Shown: in pieces, positions 25,701 through 37,400 of the stretch
Layout: every line of letters begins with the position of its first letter
Numbering within the stretch: position 1 is the first letter of the stretch
NCBI RefSeq assembly: GCF_002775205.1
Contig: NC_036447.1
Span: 10,032,501-10,096,500 of the forward strand
Direction: 5' to 3'
DNA from: Xiphophorus maculatus
Taxonomy: Eukaryota; Chordata; Actinopteri; Cyprinodontiformes; Poeciliidae
DNA length: 64,000 bases
Made by a program: the position numbers and the translations under genes
The notes under the pieces: model-generated
What the model was told of the DNA's origin: nothing
Database searches by the model: none
The model's input: only the letters and a program-made list of their open reading frames with translations

Positions 25701-27574
25701 TAGTAATTGCATCTCCCTCTGTAGTTATTCAGCAAACAATCCCACAAGAGAAGGAGCCAAATCTAAGCGCAGAGCACACTTCTGGGTTTTAGGACTTATA
25801 AATTGTGAATTTTGACAATATTAAAAGAAAGAGTTTAATTATATAAACAACCTAAACCCCTAAGATGCAGACATATAATGCTTTTGAGCTATGCACATAT
25901 TATGAGCCTGATTCAGGTAGATAAATAAAACATGGAAGATATGTTAAGCAAAAGAAAATGTTTAAAATTACTTAACATACAGTACAGACCAAAAGTTTGG
26001 ACACATCTTCTAATTCAATGGGTTTTCTTTATTTTCATGAGTATTTATAAGGCAAGAAATCCCACTTAACTCCCAATTAACCTGACAGGGCACACCTATG
26101 AAGTGAAAACCATTTCAGGTGACTACCTCTTGAAGCTCATCAAGAAAATGCAGAGTGTGTGCAAAGCAGTAATCACAGCAAAAGGTTGCTACTTTGAAGA
26201 AACTAGAATATAAGGGGTATTTTCAGTTGTTTTACACTTTTTTGTTTAGTGCATATTTCCACATGTGTTATTCATAGTTTTGATGCCTTCAGTGTGAATC
26301 TACAATGTCAATAGTCATGAAAATAAAGGAAACTCATTGAATTAAAAGGTGTGTCTAAACTTTTGGTCTGTACTGTATATTTGGGGAAACAACAACAACA
26401 AAAAGTCAGTTGCTTTGTTTAAGAATCTTATAAGCGATGTCTGATTCAGCTGGGACAAAGATTATGTTTTTTTCATTCAAAATGTCAGACTTGAGCTTGA
26501 GCAGTTAGGTGACTTACATCAAGCTCAAAGAAATACTCATTCTCCTTGGAAGCGATCTCGTAATCTGCTCGCAGAGCCAAATCATGGACTTTGGCACATT
26601 CTCCCAGGTCCATTCTCTAAAACAATAAAGAAAATAAATGCAATAATACACTTTCTACATCACTTCCTTGTTAATATGAATATTAACAGATACAAATAAT
26701 ATAAATATTATATAAATAACAGAAATATTATACATAATTGTTAGTCTGGACTTGTTTTACCACAGTCTTTACATAGAAGGTGTGTATGTAGTAATCATAA
26801 TATCTAAAATGCATCATGAGGAACAACCTAAATCACAGGTTCCAGCCCACATATTGTTTATAAATGCAATCACTCTGCTCAAGCCTAATCAAATCCTGAT
26901 GTAAATACTTATTTTTTATTGTCCAGTAAGTTTACTTGGATTAATCATACTTACGGTGCCTGACAGAATGTCATGAGGACATGAATCTAAGAGGTGGCTC
27001 TTACAGACTCGATCGTCTGTAAATTTAATTCTCTGCCTCATGGTGTCTCCTGAAACAGACAAAAAGCAAGGCAGCAGGTGTGAGATTTGCAGTTTTATTT
27101 TAATACATTTTATTAAATATTTCTGCTCCCTTAAAACAAGTGTGATTCTATAAAAGAAAATCTAAACTGAAGTTTAGATTTCAGTCAGTCATTTCATTCT
27201 AGCTGAGTATTTCTTAACAGGGCGAACAAAGTTACAAACACAGGGACTTAATTAACTTAAAACGACTAGTTGTAATAGCTACATAGAAAACGGCTTAATT
27301 CAAATGCACTCTGTCGTTAAACTCTAAATAAGGTTTTAAGTAGCTATGTAAGGTTGTCTACAACAAGTTGCTAAGCAGTTAGCTGCCCTCATGTTAGCCA
27401 GGCTGTGAGTAGCACGCCTCACTGACAGCTTAGCCTTGCAGCTAATGCTAACACAAGTCATCGAGCGCTGTCAGGCTATCAATCAAGACTGAAACAAGAC
27501 AAGTCCGGCTCACCGTCTCTGCCCGTCCCCATGAGCTGATCCAGCATCGCTCGCATCTGCGCCTGGGCCGACAT
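22764..27574 (-). CDS. luc7l: LUC7-like U1 snRNP-associated splicing factor
   Basis: Ten exons in phase: 27514-27574 (ATG at 27574), 26955-27049, 26518-26616, 25371-25481, 25127-25270, 24764-24940, 24531-24685, 24423-24452, 23970-24125 and 22764-23001 (stop TGA). They give 421 residues. The N-terminus MSAQAQMRAMLDQLMG is diagnostic. Zinc finger 1 (CCCH) has Cys36, Cys44, Cys59 and His63; zinc finger 2 has Cys190, Cys193, His209 and His215. Between them lies a helical coiled-coil stretch. From about residue 230 the protein is Arg/Glu-rich, then an RS-type tail ending SGEI. LUC7 proteins sit in U1 snRNP and tune 5' splice-site choice in the nucleus. The family is certain. Details such as MRAMLDQLMG, LQSFIADCDRRTE and the SSEERESGEI end are closer to LUC7L2 than to LUC7L as I remember them, so the exact orthologue is open. 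The RS tail is often spliced alternatively; the 30-nt exon at 24423 would be a candidate. Confidence 0.93.
23105..23790. mobile_element. Tc1-like remnant in luc7-like intron 9
   Basis: Words such as AGCTGCAAGTCTTTTGTGTT (near 23199) and AGCAACATGATGCATTCACTG (near 23650, in part) mark the reverse side of a fish Tc1-like transposase. The middle part (about 23470-23560) differs and may be a second insertion. Heavily decayed. Confidence 0.45.
25980..26375. mobile_element. Nonautonomous Tc1/mariner element with TIRs and TA target site
   Basis: The left end CAGTACAGACCAAAAGTTTG is mirrored at the right end by CTTTTGGTCTGTACTG. Each end is flanked by TA (25978-25979 and 26376-26377), the Tc1/mariner target site. 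The element is 396 bp, has no transposase frame, and sits in luc7-like intron 3. The similarity between the ends continues inward past 40 bases (ATTCAATGGGTTTTCTTTAT against its partner) with a few differences, so it is not very recent. Confidence 0.85.
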
Positions 27575-29460
27575 GTTGGCCTATCGTTGTTGGAGTGGGT
27601 CCGTCCCCGCCAGCAGTGCTCCTCTCGCGGGCCAGTCTCTTCAGCTGCAGGCCTCTCCTCTGGCTTTTTTCTTCACAATAACACGGTTAACTTCCCCCAC
27701 CAGCAAGAAAACCTCAAGCCCAAAAGCCACAGCTTCTTTAGTTTACTGAATGTCACTGTACTTCTACAGAAGCTGAATATGGCTTTGTAAAGGTGGATGG
27801 CTTCGGGACCGCTGAAAGGAGCAAGTGCAGCGGCTGTTTAAAAACTGCTGGAGTCCATTAGTCGGGTTGAAACGTGTGGCGAGCTGAGTGAATGCAGTCA
27901 GTGCGTTTGATTAGCTAACCAAATATGTATGGAAATTAAAACCAACTTGTTCTGTTAACATAGTATCTAAACGTATTTCTAGCCAGGCAGCTAGAAGTTG
28001 TCAAGTTTGTTCAACGTCCTCTCTCTTCCGCCTTCTCAGTTCCTCTTTGTGCGCGCCACCGGAAAGCGCGCGCTCCGTGATTCCGATGAGGTGTTGCAGT
28101 CAACTGGGCTCGATAAATTATTGAATTTTAATCTCTGTTACTATTATTTTAATAGAATACACGGCATAAAATTTAGCAGACAATTTTTACGGATAACATT
28201 TTTGATAATTATATTTATGCTGTAAAAAGAATAGCTTTCTATACAGCTTCCAAAATTTGCATTACAGGGTGGATTTGTACTTGTGGGAACTTTGTTTAGT
28301 GAAAACATAAAAGTCATGTCAAGAAATCAAAATGTCATTGAAAAAGTCACTTATTTCTTTAAATTGCAAAAGTGAAACAGAACAGGACTTGAAAATGGCT
28401 GGATGTTATTTGTGCTTAGACTTCTAATGTAAGATAAAATATTTTATTAGAAAGTAAAACCATTTATCCCGCATCACAGATGAGCCTTGGGTTAAATTTG
28501 TCTCTCTGAAGGAAGTCCTTATTCTTGTACATATGAATAAACATAAATATTGAGGTTTACAATCTTTCACTTACTTCAGGATATGTGCATCAGCTGTTCC
28601 CAAACAAGAATAACAGTGGAGGAGATTTTAGACTTGCTCTGGCCGAGTATAAACATTTCTGCAAAATTGATTCAACATGTACAAAATAACAATACAAACA
28701 TGTATATATTCATCTGATCTATTTTTAAGTACCCTATTTATTTCCTCTAATATTGACAGCATACACATTGCCATTATGCCTTTTATCTAGATTAACATCT
28801 GAGTATTGCAGAATTTCAAGGATCCCCTCTTTTGGGGCACCTGAAGCATAATCTATAGGGAAATTTATGTCAATGACTCATGTGATAGGAAAGTAAATCT
28901 ATAGGTGCTTTAGTGCCTGTACTAACTTGTCAAATGATGAGACTTTACTACAATTGAGGTTGAAGCGTTTAACACAGTGTGTATAAACTAAAGTAAAGTT
29001 CAAATTAGTATGGGGAAAAATTAAAAAGTATTTTTATTTCTTTTTTTATTCCCTATAATATACATTCTCCGAGTTAATTACTCACATCCATTTGGGTTGT
29101 GAATTTTGGTGTTATTTAGTTATTATGTTATTTAGTTTACCAGATGTGATGTGATTTTTTGAAAGCGAAAATTAGATTAATTTTGGGAAATATTTCTACT
29201 CAACATTTCATAATTTAGCAAAACTGCAACTGGCAGGAAATATTAAGTAAATGGTTTTCATTAGTTTTGACCATCATGATTCTAAATTAATACACATGAT
29301 CCCAAGACATGTCCATATTTTCCATGTGTTTTTAATATTTTTAATAATAGTTGTGGTACATTTGTTAATATTTGTATGTTGGTGTGGTGTTTCACAAAAC
29401 TGCTAGTCACACCCAACCCAACCCTGACCGAGCACAAACGTCCCACTGTAAAGAACAAAA
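27575..29460. other. Region between the luc7-like gene and smdt1 (divergent starts)
   Basis: The genes start away from each other, so this 1.9 kb holds both promoters. The first 500 bases are more GC-rich, with CpG-bearing patches near 27590-27620 and 28045-28080 (GCGCGCGCTCCG). The remainder is AT-rich. No exon was recognised. Confidence 0.4.
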
Positions 29461-30823
29461 ATGGCGACGAGCTTACTGCGGCTTCCTCTCCGTCTTTTCA
29501 GCAGGAACACGGGCATAATGACCCGTAACCCCAGCTTGAAAACATCCACCATTTCCAAGACGACTCAAAGAAGAACTGTGGTATCCACACCTTCTGGAGC
29601 AATCCTTCCAAAACCTGAAAAAGTGAGTATTTTTATCTTCGCTAAGTAGAGAAAACCGACAAGACACCGGGTAGGCGGGCTTAAAGGTGTATTGACAGCA
29701 GAAACGGCCAATAGAAAAGCAGAAAATCTACAAAGGAGCTTCAGTTAGCCAGTGAGCGTGTGTTTACACATATACAGGAAGTATTTTACAGAATTTTTAT
29801 CTTGTAGTTCTTTAAATTTGATGTTTTATTTAAGGTTTCAAGGACAAATAAGATGTTATTTGATTTATCCATCCAGAATATTTCGAAATGATAACAAAAA
29901 TTAACAATACATTAGAATATCACTGTCGAATTTCTAAAGCTGGGATGGCATATTCTATTTAAATTCCTCACTGCAAGTATCCACTTTTTTAACCTTATGG
30001 GTGAGAGTTTGGCAGACCATAGCAGAGAAAAAAAAAGATTATTGTCAAAACTAAGTCTGTAATCTGGTTTGACATTTTCACCATTGTTAACATGTTTAAT
30101 TCAGCTTCAAACTCAGAATGGGTTCCTACAAAGCCTGAAAAAGTGTGGAATTTGATTTTTTTATGTTTTCCTGGTCTGGGTTGTAACTAATAAAAGAAAA
30201 TAGTGTATAAAATCTGTATTTCCAGGCTGTATTCCCTGTTACAGTGTTCATCAATTCATCCATCTAACCACATCAGTCTCGCTTTCTATGTACAAAGCTA
30301 TTGTTTTTGCAGGCTTCTATATTTAAAGCTTGATTTAATCAGAAATATCTGCAGTGAATTCACATTAAGATGGCCAAAAGTGATGCAGTATTAAGTGATG
30401 AAGACCAGTTTCACTACTTTGTCTTTAGTTTGCTGTTCTAAACCCAGAAACACTTGACATCAAATCAAACAGTTCAAATGTTGAGCCTGGACATGAACAA
30501 AAAGGTGCATAACCTTTGAAAGGTGAGACAATATAAAAGTTAAGCCATGTAGCTCTAAATTTGTTAAAGACTATTTTAAACAATCATTGTCATTTTACTA
30601 GGGTGAAGCTCTCAGTCTAGAGCACAGTGCTTAATAGCAATCAGAGTCTTTGACTTACACTGTTCACACTTTTGTAACTTTGCAGATACCCTTTGGCCTA
30701 ATCCGCATGACAGTGGTGGTGGTGCCTTTCCTTTATGTTGGAACTCTGATCAGCAAGAATTTTGCCGCTCTCCTGGAAGAGCATGACATTTTTGTCCCCG
30801 AGGATGACGACGACGATGACTGA
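29461..30823 (+). CDS. smdt1: EMRE, essential MCU regulator, mitochondrial
   Basis: Two exons, 29461-29622 and 30686-30823 (stop TGA), give 99 residues; human EMRE has 107. The N-terminus MATSLLRLPLRLFSR is basic and lacks acidic residues, as in a mitochondrial presequence. A single membrane segment spans about 58-80 and contains the GTLIS motif (Gly73...Ser77) that packs against MCU. The C-terminus VPEDDDDDD is the acidic tail that faces the intermembrane space. EMRE bridges the MCU pore and the MICU1/2 gatekeepers in the inner membrane and is required for Ca2+ uptake in animals. The SGAILPKP segment before the membrane helix is also conserved. The gene lies tail-to-tail with triobp. Confidence 0.96.
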
Positions 30824-31270
30824 CTTTTGTCTGCCACATAAGAGGTAAACGGTATGTGTCCCAGAGCCACACCTTAAACACTAGCTAAAGATTATAGCTC
30901 AAATCTTTCATGTCTTATCTGTGTAAATTTGGTCTCAGAAGCATGTTAACCAATTACAGACTTTGTGCATGTAATTCTTATCTCCTTTTTATTTGTTGAA
31001 GTTTTCAATTTATAGCATTCTTGCTAATTAATGATATTGTAAAAACCTTTGTCCACAGGGTGCTTTGCAATATGTACTGAAAGAATACCAGGCAGCACAG
31101 GCTAGATGAGCGTGGAAAGAGCACTTTCAAACATCCTTTTCGTCCAGCCATCTCCTTCATATCGCTGCACCTATTGATCCTGATTTTGAGAAATCTCTTG
31201 TCTTGTGAAGCTATCAGAACTATTATCTCTGCCTTCACTCTTGTTTGCATGTTTACAAGTGTGTCCACTA

Positions 31271-31276
31271 AATAAA
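31271..31276 (+). terminator. smdt1: Poly(A) signal of smdt1
   Basis: AATAAA, about 450 bases after the stop. Only 33 bases separate it from the opposing triobp signal, so the two transcripts probably overlap or abut at their 3' ends. Confidence 0.65.
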
Positions 31277-31308
31277 CAAAGTTGATCGCACACGTGGAAC
31301 GCGTTCTC

Positions 31309-31314
31309 TTTATT
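31309..31314 (-). terminator. triobp: Poly(A) signal of triobp
   Basis: TTTATT on plus (AATAAA on minus), about 125 bases past the triobp stop, giving a very short 3' UTR. Confidence 0.55.
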
Positions 31315-31438
31315 TCATAACGGTCAGTGGTTCGTACACAACAGTTGTGATGCAATAAGATTGGTTTGACGTGATATTTATTAATTGGCTGACTGCTGTT
31401 CATCCTTTGATGTGAAGTTTATGTGTTGACCTTATTGG

Positions 31439-34400
31439 TCAGGTATGTCTGCCTTCCTCCTGGAGTGCAGCATTGGCCAGTCTTAAATGCTCATTAAGGG
31501 AACCCAGCTCCAACTGGCTTTGACCCCTTGTATCACTCAGTTCAACATAGGCCTCCTTATACTGCGAATAAACTGCATCTTTTTCCTGTAGCAAACATAA
31601 GCATATTTGAAATACAAAAGTTACAAGCACACTCCAATAAAGAATTATTCACTTTTTCACATTTTGTTCTGTTACAACCACAAATTTTAATGTATTTTAT
31701 GTGGAAGGAAAAAGATAAATGGTTTTTAGTCAATCAAATCTGACAAGTGTACTGTGCACTTGAATTCAGTCAATAGACACAATAATTTGTAGAACCACCT
31801 TTCACTTCATTCACAGCCGCAAGTCTTTTGTGCTATTTCATGAATGTCTAACTCAGTCAGATTAGATGGAGAGTTTGTTCCCAACTGTTTTGGATTTTTA
31901 GTAAGTCATTCTAACACACAATTGTGCTTTGATTTAAATCATACCATTGTTGCATATGTTTAGGGTCTTTGTCCTACTGGGAGGTGAATCTATGCCTATA
32001 GTATGACATGGTTCCCTCTCCTTGTTGAAGAACGGCATTCCCTCAACATGATGCTGCCAACACCATGTTTAATAATGGGCATGATGTGCAGTGTTAGACT
32101 TCTGAGCAAGCATTTTGCATTTTGACCTCCTCTCACCAGGGCACCTTCTATATGTAGAAAGAAAGAAATTGTTGAAATTCAACAATTTCCTTTTTGTCAC
32201 TTTTCCATAAATGCCATGTCTTGACATGCTCTTTCCATCAATAAAGTATTGTTTGAAATTTGAATAAAAAAAATTGTTTAATGACTTGAACATTTGTTTA
32301 AAGAAATGCTTGCCATCTATTTCATATTTTTGCTTGTAAAAACCTATCTTTTTCTCACTATACTAACTAATAGTTACCTTCTGACGATCTGTTACATAAA
32401 ATCTTAAGAAAATACATTAAAGTTTGTGGTTGTAAAGACGAGAAGTTTTTGCAAGAGATTTTATATTAAGATAATTCAGGCATACCTTCATAAGCGTTTG
32501 GACTTCATTTTGTAGACAGCTGATTTCTTTCTTAAGATACTGCACCTCATTTTCCTTTGCTCTCAACAATGTCTGAAAGACAAAACATGCAACTTCTCAC
32601 TATTTCAGCTTACAAGATGATTTTATGCGTCAAATAATATACTGACATAATTCTCAGCTGAGTTTAATGTAGTTTTCAAGTTTAATACAGATAAAACAAC
32701 TGGTATTCACACAAGCTATTATTACAAATTGGCAAATGTTGCTTCAGAAAAAAAGAAATTGGTTAGGTTATTTTTTGGTGTATTGAGAAATATATAATCA
32801 AGATATTGTGCATCTGCTCCATCAGGATAATGCAATACATTAAATTTACCAGGAGGCGGCAGTATATACTACAGTAGGATGTTTCGTACAACACATTTTT
32901 CACAGTCAAGAATTTGAAAACAGAACTGACCAGGCAGCAGTGCATGGAGGTATTAATGTAGACAAAGCAAACTACTTTGATTTATTTATGGGTTCAGAAT
33001 TGCAGTGTTTAAATGGTGGGACTGTGTTGTTTCCAATTGTATATCAAGACCATTTGATTGCTATGAGCTCTAGGGGCTTGATTGCACTAAGACACTGGAT
33101 TATTTATTGTATTAAAAATAATTTCAAAAGACTATGTTTTTATTCTTAATACCTCTAAATTGGAAGGAGTTTCCTCGGTTTTGCAAAGTGAGACCTCCTC
33201 AGACCTCTGGCCTGTAATGAAATATCTCATTCGACTGATTTCTTCTGCTAGCTTCATCTTAAGCTCCTGAAAAATAGAATTTGTTAGGACAAATTGTGTT
33301 CCAAACATATGTTGGAAAGTTAAATATACATGCATTATGCAAGAATGTGACCCTACAGTGGAGATTAAAACACAATCTCATGTCCAGCTACCTGGTTTTC
33401 TCTCTGGAGCTGCTCCATCTCTTTCTTCTTGTAGTCCAGCTCAGTCTCTCGGCTCTTGCTGTTGTGCTCAGTGCTTTTCAACTCCAGGCACTTTTGAGAG
33501 TATCGTTCTGATAGCACGTTTAACTCGCTGTGCAAGACATCAGCCTGAGGCCTAATGTAGACAAACACACAAAGTTCTGAACTGAATTGTACAGCATCAT
33601 CACAGTGAGGGTCGTTAAGGAGTTAGGAACATCTCAGTCTAGCAGCAAGAGCCTGGAAGGAAGTTGCTTTTATCAGCAGCAGAACAGAGAGCTGAGAATA
33701 AACTTACATATGACCTCTGTAGGAGGAATCCAAGTGTGCTGCTCCTCCATCCAGCCCTCTAGCCTTCTCCACTTCTCTCTCCAACTCCTCCCTGTGAGCT
33801 GCTTTGAGTGCCCTCATAGCTTTAATGAAAATTAATCAGTTAGAAAACTAACCAATTGTAAAGTTATGGGAGAAGAGCCTTGAAGAAAGCAGAATCATCA
33901 CAGTATAAGTGCTATTTAGTGATGTCCCAATTAAATTCCAGGTGTCAGGCTACAGACTGTGATGAATTTTCAAATAGCTTTGTCGTTTTTATCATTCCTT
34001 AAATCGTATAACTTCGATATCTTTTAGGATATTGATTTTAAGAGAACTTAGTAAAAATTAAAAGTAGTCATTAAATTTTATGCCATCCACAGCAATGTGA
34101 GAAGCTTACGAAGCAGGACACTGTTGTCTGCTGAACTAGAAGTAGACAACGGTGAGCCTTAATTATCAACAAGTAACGAGAAAATGGGGAGGAAAAACAT
34201 GTTAAGATTAGACTACTTCAGCTAACATCTCCACATAGACATGGATGTGATACACATGACACACCTGTAGGAACAAATGATAAAATTATACTTGTTTCAA
34301 GTATAATTTTACAATAGTAAAACTACGTATGTTTACAATAGTAAGTACAATTGCAATAGTTCTGTGAACTTGTTGACCCATATTGGAGCAGCATATTGAT

Positions 34401-37400
34401 GCTAACCTTCAAAATCTCTGGTTCAGACAAATTCAATGTCTCTGTCAAGAAAAGTTTACTGGTGAGTAAATTAAGTGGGAGAAGAGAAGATCACAATGCT
34501 AATGTATGTTGTGAAATAGAAAATAATTGTGTTATTTTACTGCATTGATATAGATTTCAACAATGTAATAAACTGTGACTCTACGTACATTGGTAATCCT
34601 TATTCTAAAGTGGCTTGGTTCAGAATTTGGACAATAAATCTCAAAGGGACATTCTTTGTCTGATACTATGCGTCAGCTAACCCTTAGCAGCTGACTGGCT
34701 CTCCTCTTGTAGCATGCGGTCTCTCTCTTCCTCCAGCTTCTTCTTCTCCCTGGCATGCTTCTCCTGCAGCTCCTGCAGTTGCTTTTGATGAGCTGCTTCC
34801 ATGGCTTTCAGCTTGGCTCTACAGGGGGCTCCAGGGCCACAAGGACTGTCCACATCTATCTCCATGGCTTGATACTCCTTTCTGATGCTTTCAACCTGCT
34901 TTTGGAGAGAGGTTGGTTTCCACACACACACTAAATGTTAGAAGGTGCAAAGCTTTTCTTTTGCATCCTTAAACGAATTATTGGCTTACCTCCTTTTGAA
35001 GAGCTTCAGCTTTGTTAGTTGGAAGGATTTGACTATTTATTGATGGAAGAGCCTTGCCCAAAGAGGACAGGCAAGTCTGATTGACCTGATCTGGGCTTGG
35101 TTGATACATTTGAGAATAAATTAGAGACTCTGACAAATCTGGAGAACTTGATTGATGGGCCTGGGCTCCAATGAGAGACTGGGAGCTTACGTCCTTATAT
35201 GACGTTTCAAATTCTGTCCATTTCTTATTGACTTCAGAATCCATGGTTTCAATAACAGGGACTGTAATGTTCCCCTTTTTCAGCTCCATGGAGTCCCACC
35301 TGCTGCTCAAATCACTCAGAGGGACCCCTTCCTCAAACCACTTGTTCCTCTCTTCCAGTCTCTTTGCTTGCTCACGGTCCCAACCTTCTCCTTGTTCCCT
35401 CTGAGTGGCCGGAGACAGGTCTATGCCTGGGTCTCCTTCTGTCGTTGGGTCCTTGTTGGCGTTCGCGTCTACGGTATTGTAGTTAGAAGTGGCAGGTTCA
35501 TAGCTGGAGTCCTTGCAGGGGAACTGAGCGGGCCGTTGGCTTGACGACAGCCTCCGGGAGCGGGAGTTCGCTTTCTCACTGCTGGAGTCTGATTGGCTGA
35601 GGTCAAAATAAGAGGGGATACATAAGAGTAGAGTTACACATCCAATTAAGGACAACAGAACGGGGTCACTGGAGACTGACCAACCAATCACAAAAAGGTT
35701 CTGGCCCCTTGAATACTTGTTAGTGAAATTACAATTACAATTTTAGATTAAAACGATATAATACACTTCAAAGAGGAATTGTTTATTAATTTAATTAATT
35801 TATTATATCAATTTATGTCAACTTTGATTAACAAATTTAAAAAAAGTGATGGAAAATATTTTATTCCTACCCATTTTTCATTTTTACATTAAGAATTAAA
35901 ATTGAAATGATGTCTGTTTAGAACAGGTTAAATGTCATTAAGATTTCCCTCTTCTAAAAATAATTTTAAAGGACAGTTATGGAGCTTTAAAGTGAGGTTC
36001 TGCTTTGGTTCGGAAAGAATCTCTTTAATTCATCCCATAATGAGACCAATTACAACGTGGAACTCACTGTGAGTTGTTCTGGATGGCCTGTGTCAGTAAC
36101 TTCACCCAGTTCCGACGAATTCTGGATGTTATAGCAGAGAGAGTGAACACAGCTCTTTTTGTCTGAAGAAGAGAGAAACACACAAGAAGTGGAGCATCTT
36201 AATGACCGTCCACTGACCTGGAAAAATGCTTTAAAACATGACGATAGTAGCTATGCACTGAAAATTACCTGAATTTGAAGTCCATAGTTCTTCTCTATAT
36301 CACAGTCTGACACGTTCACACAGGATGTCAGATCAATCTCTCCATCCAAATCATCTGACTTTATAAGAAAAGAGATTATGTTTAATTAACTTCATTTTGT
36401 TTGGATTTTTAACACATAACACATTAAAGACATAACTGGTATAAATGGACGATAGTTCCATAGTTTCAGTTATGTCCTTGTAAGACATTTTACCCACAAC
36501 TGTACAGTTTTGTTCAACAGAAGTTACCTTAAACTGTTTCAAACCTCCCTTGTGAAAATGTTTTTCAGAACTAGCTTTTATTGTGATTACAGCTGCTGTC
36601 CTTATACGCCATCACTCCAGAATTGAACATGTAAGGCAGGGGTGTCAAACTCCAGTCCTCAAGGGCCGCTGTCCTGCAACTTTTAGATGTGCCTCTGCTG
36701 CACCACAGCTGAATAGAATAATTAAGTCATTAGCAAGGCTGGGAGAACTGATCTACACAAGGTGGAGGTAATTAAGCCATTTCATTCCAGCGTTTTGTAC
36801 CTGTGGCACATCCAAAAACTGCAGGACAGCGGCCCTTGAGGACTGGAGTTTGACACCTGTGATGTAAGGGCTGAACGTTTTGCCCACTCTTCTTTTCAAA
36901 ATAACTCAAAATAATTTCAGTCAGATTGAATGAGAAGCGTCTGTAAACATCAATTTCAAAATCCTGCCACAGATTCTAAAATAAATGCAGGTTGGGACTA
37001 CCTTCATTCTAACATTCTAACAAATAAATACAATTTGATCCAAATCTTCTTAGTTATACATGGCTTTCGCTGCATGTTTAGGATAGTTGTTCTCCACCAT
37101 TATGTTTAACTGTGGGGATAATTTGTTCAAGGTGATGTGCAGTGTTAGTTTTTCAACCATTTTGGACTCATGAGACTAGAACACCGTCTTCCACATGTTT
37201 ACAGTGTCCTCTATATGGCTGGTAAAAAACTGCACACAGAACATTTTATAGTTTTTCCTCCAACAATAACTTTTTCATAACAACCTCATAAACCACTGAT
37301 CTTTTCTTTCCTCTTCACAAATATGTTCTACTTTGTGTTGCATATTAAAAATACCACTAAAAACCTTATACTTTGTGGTTTTGATGGAATAAAATGTTGC

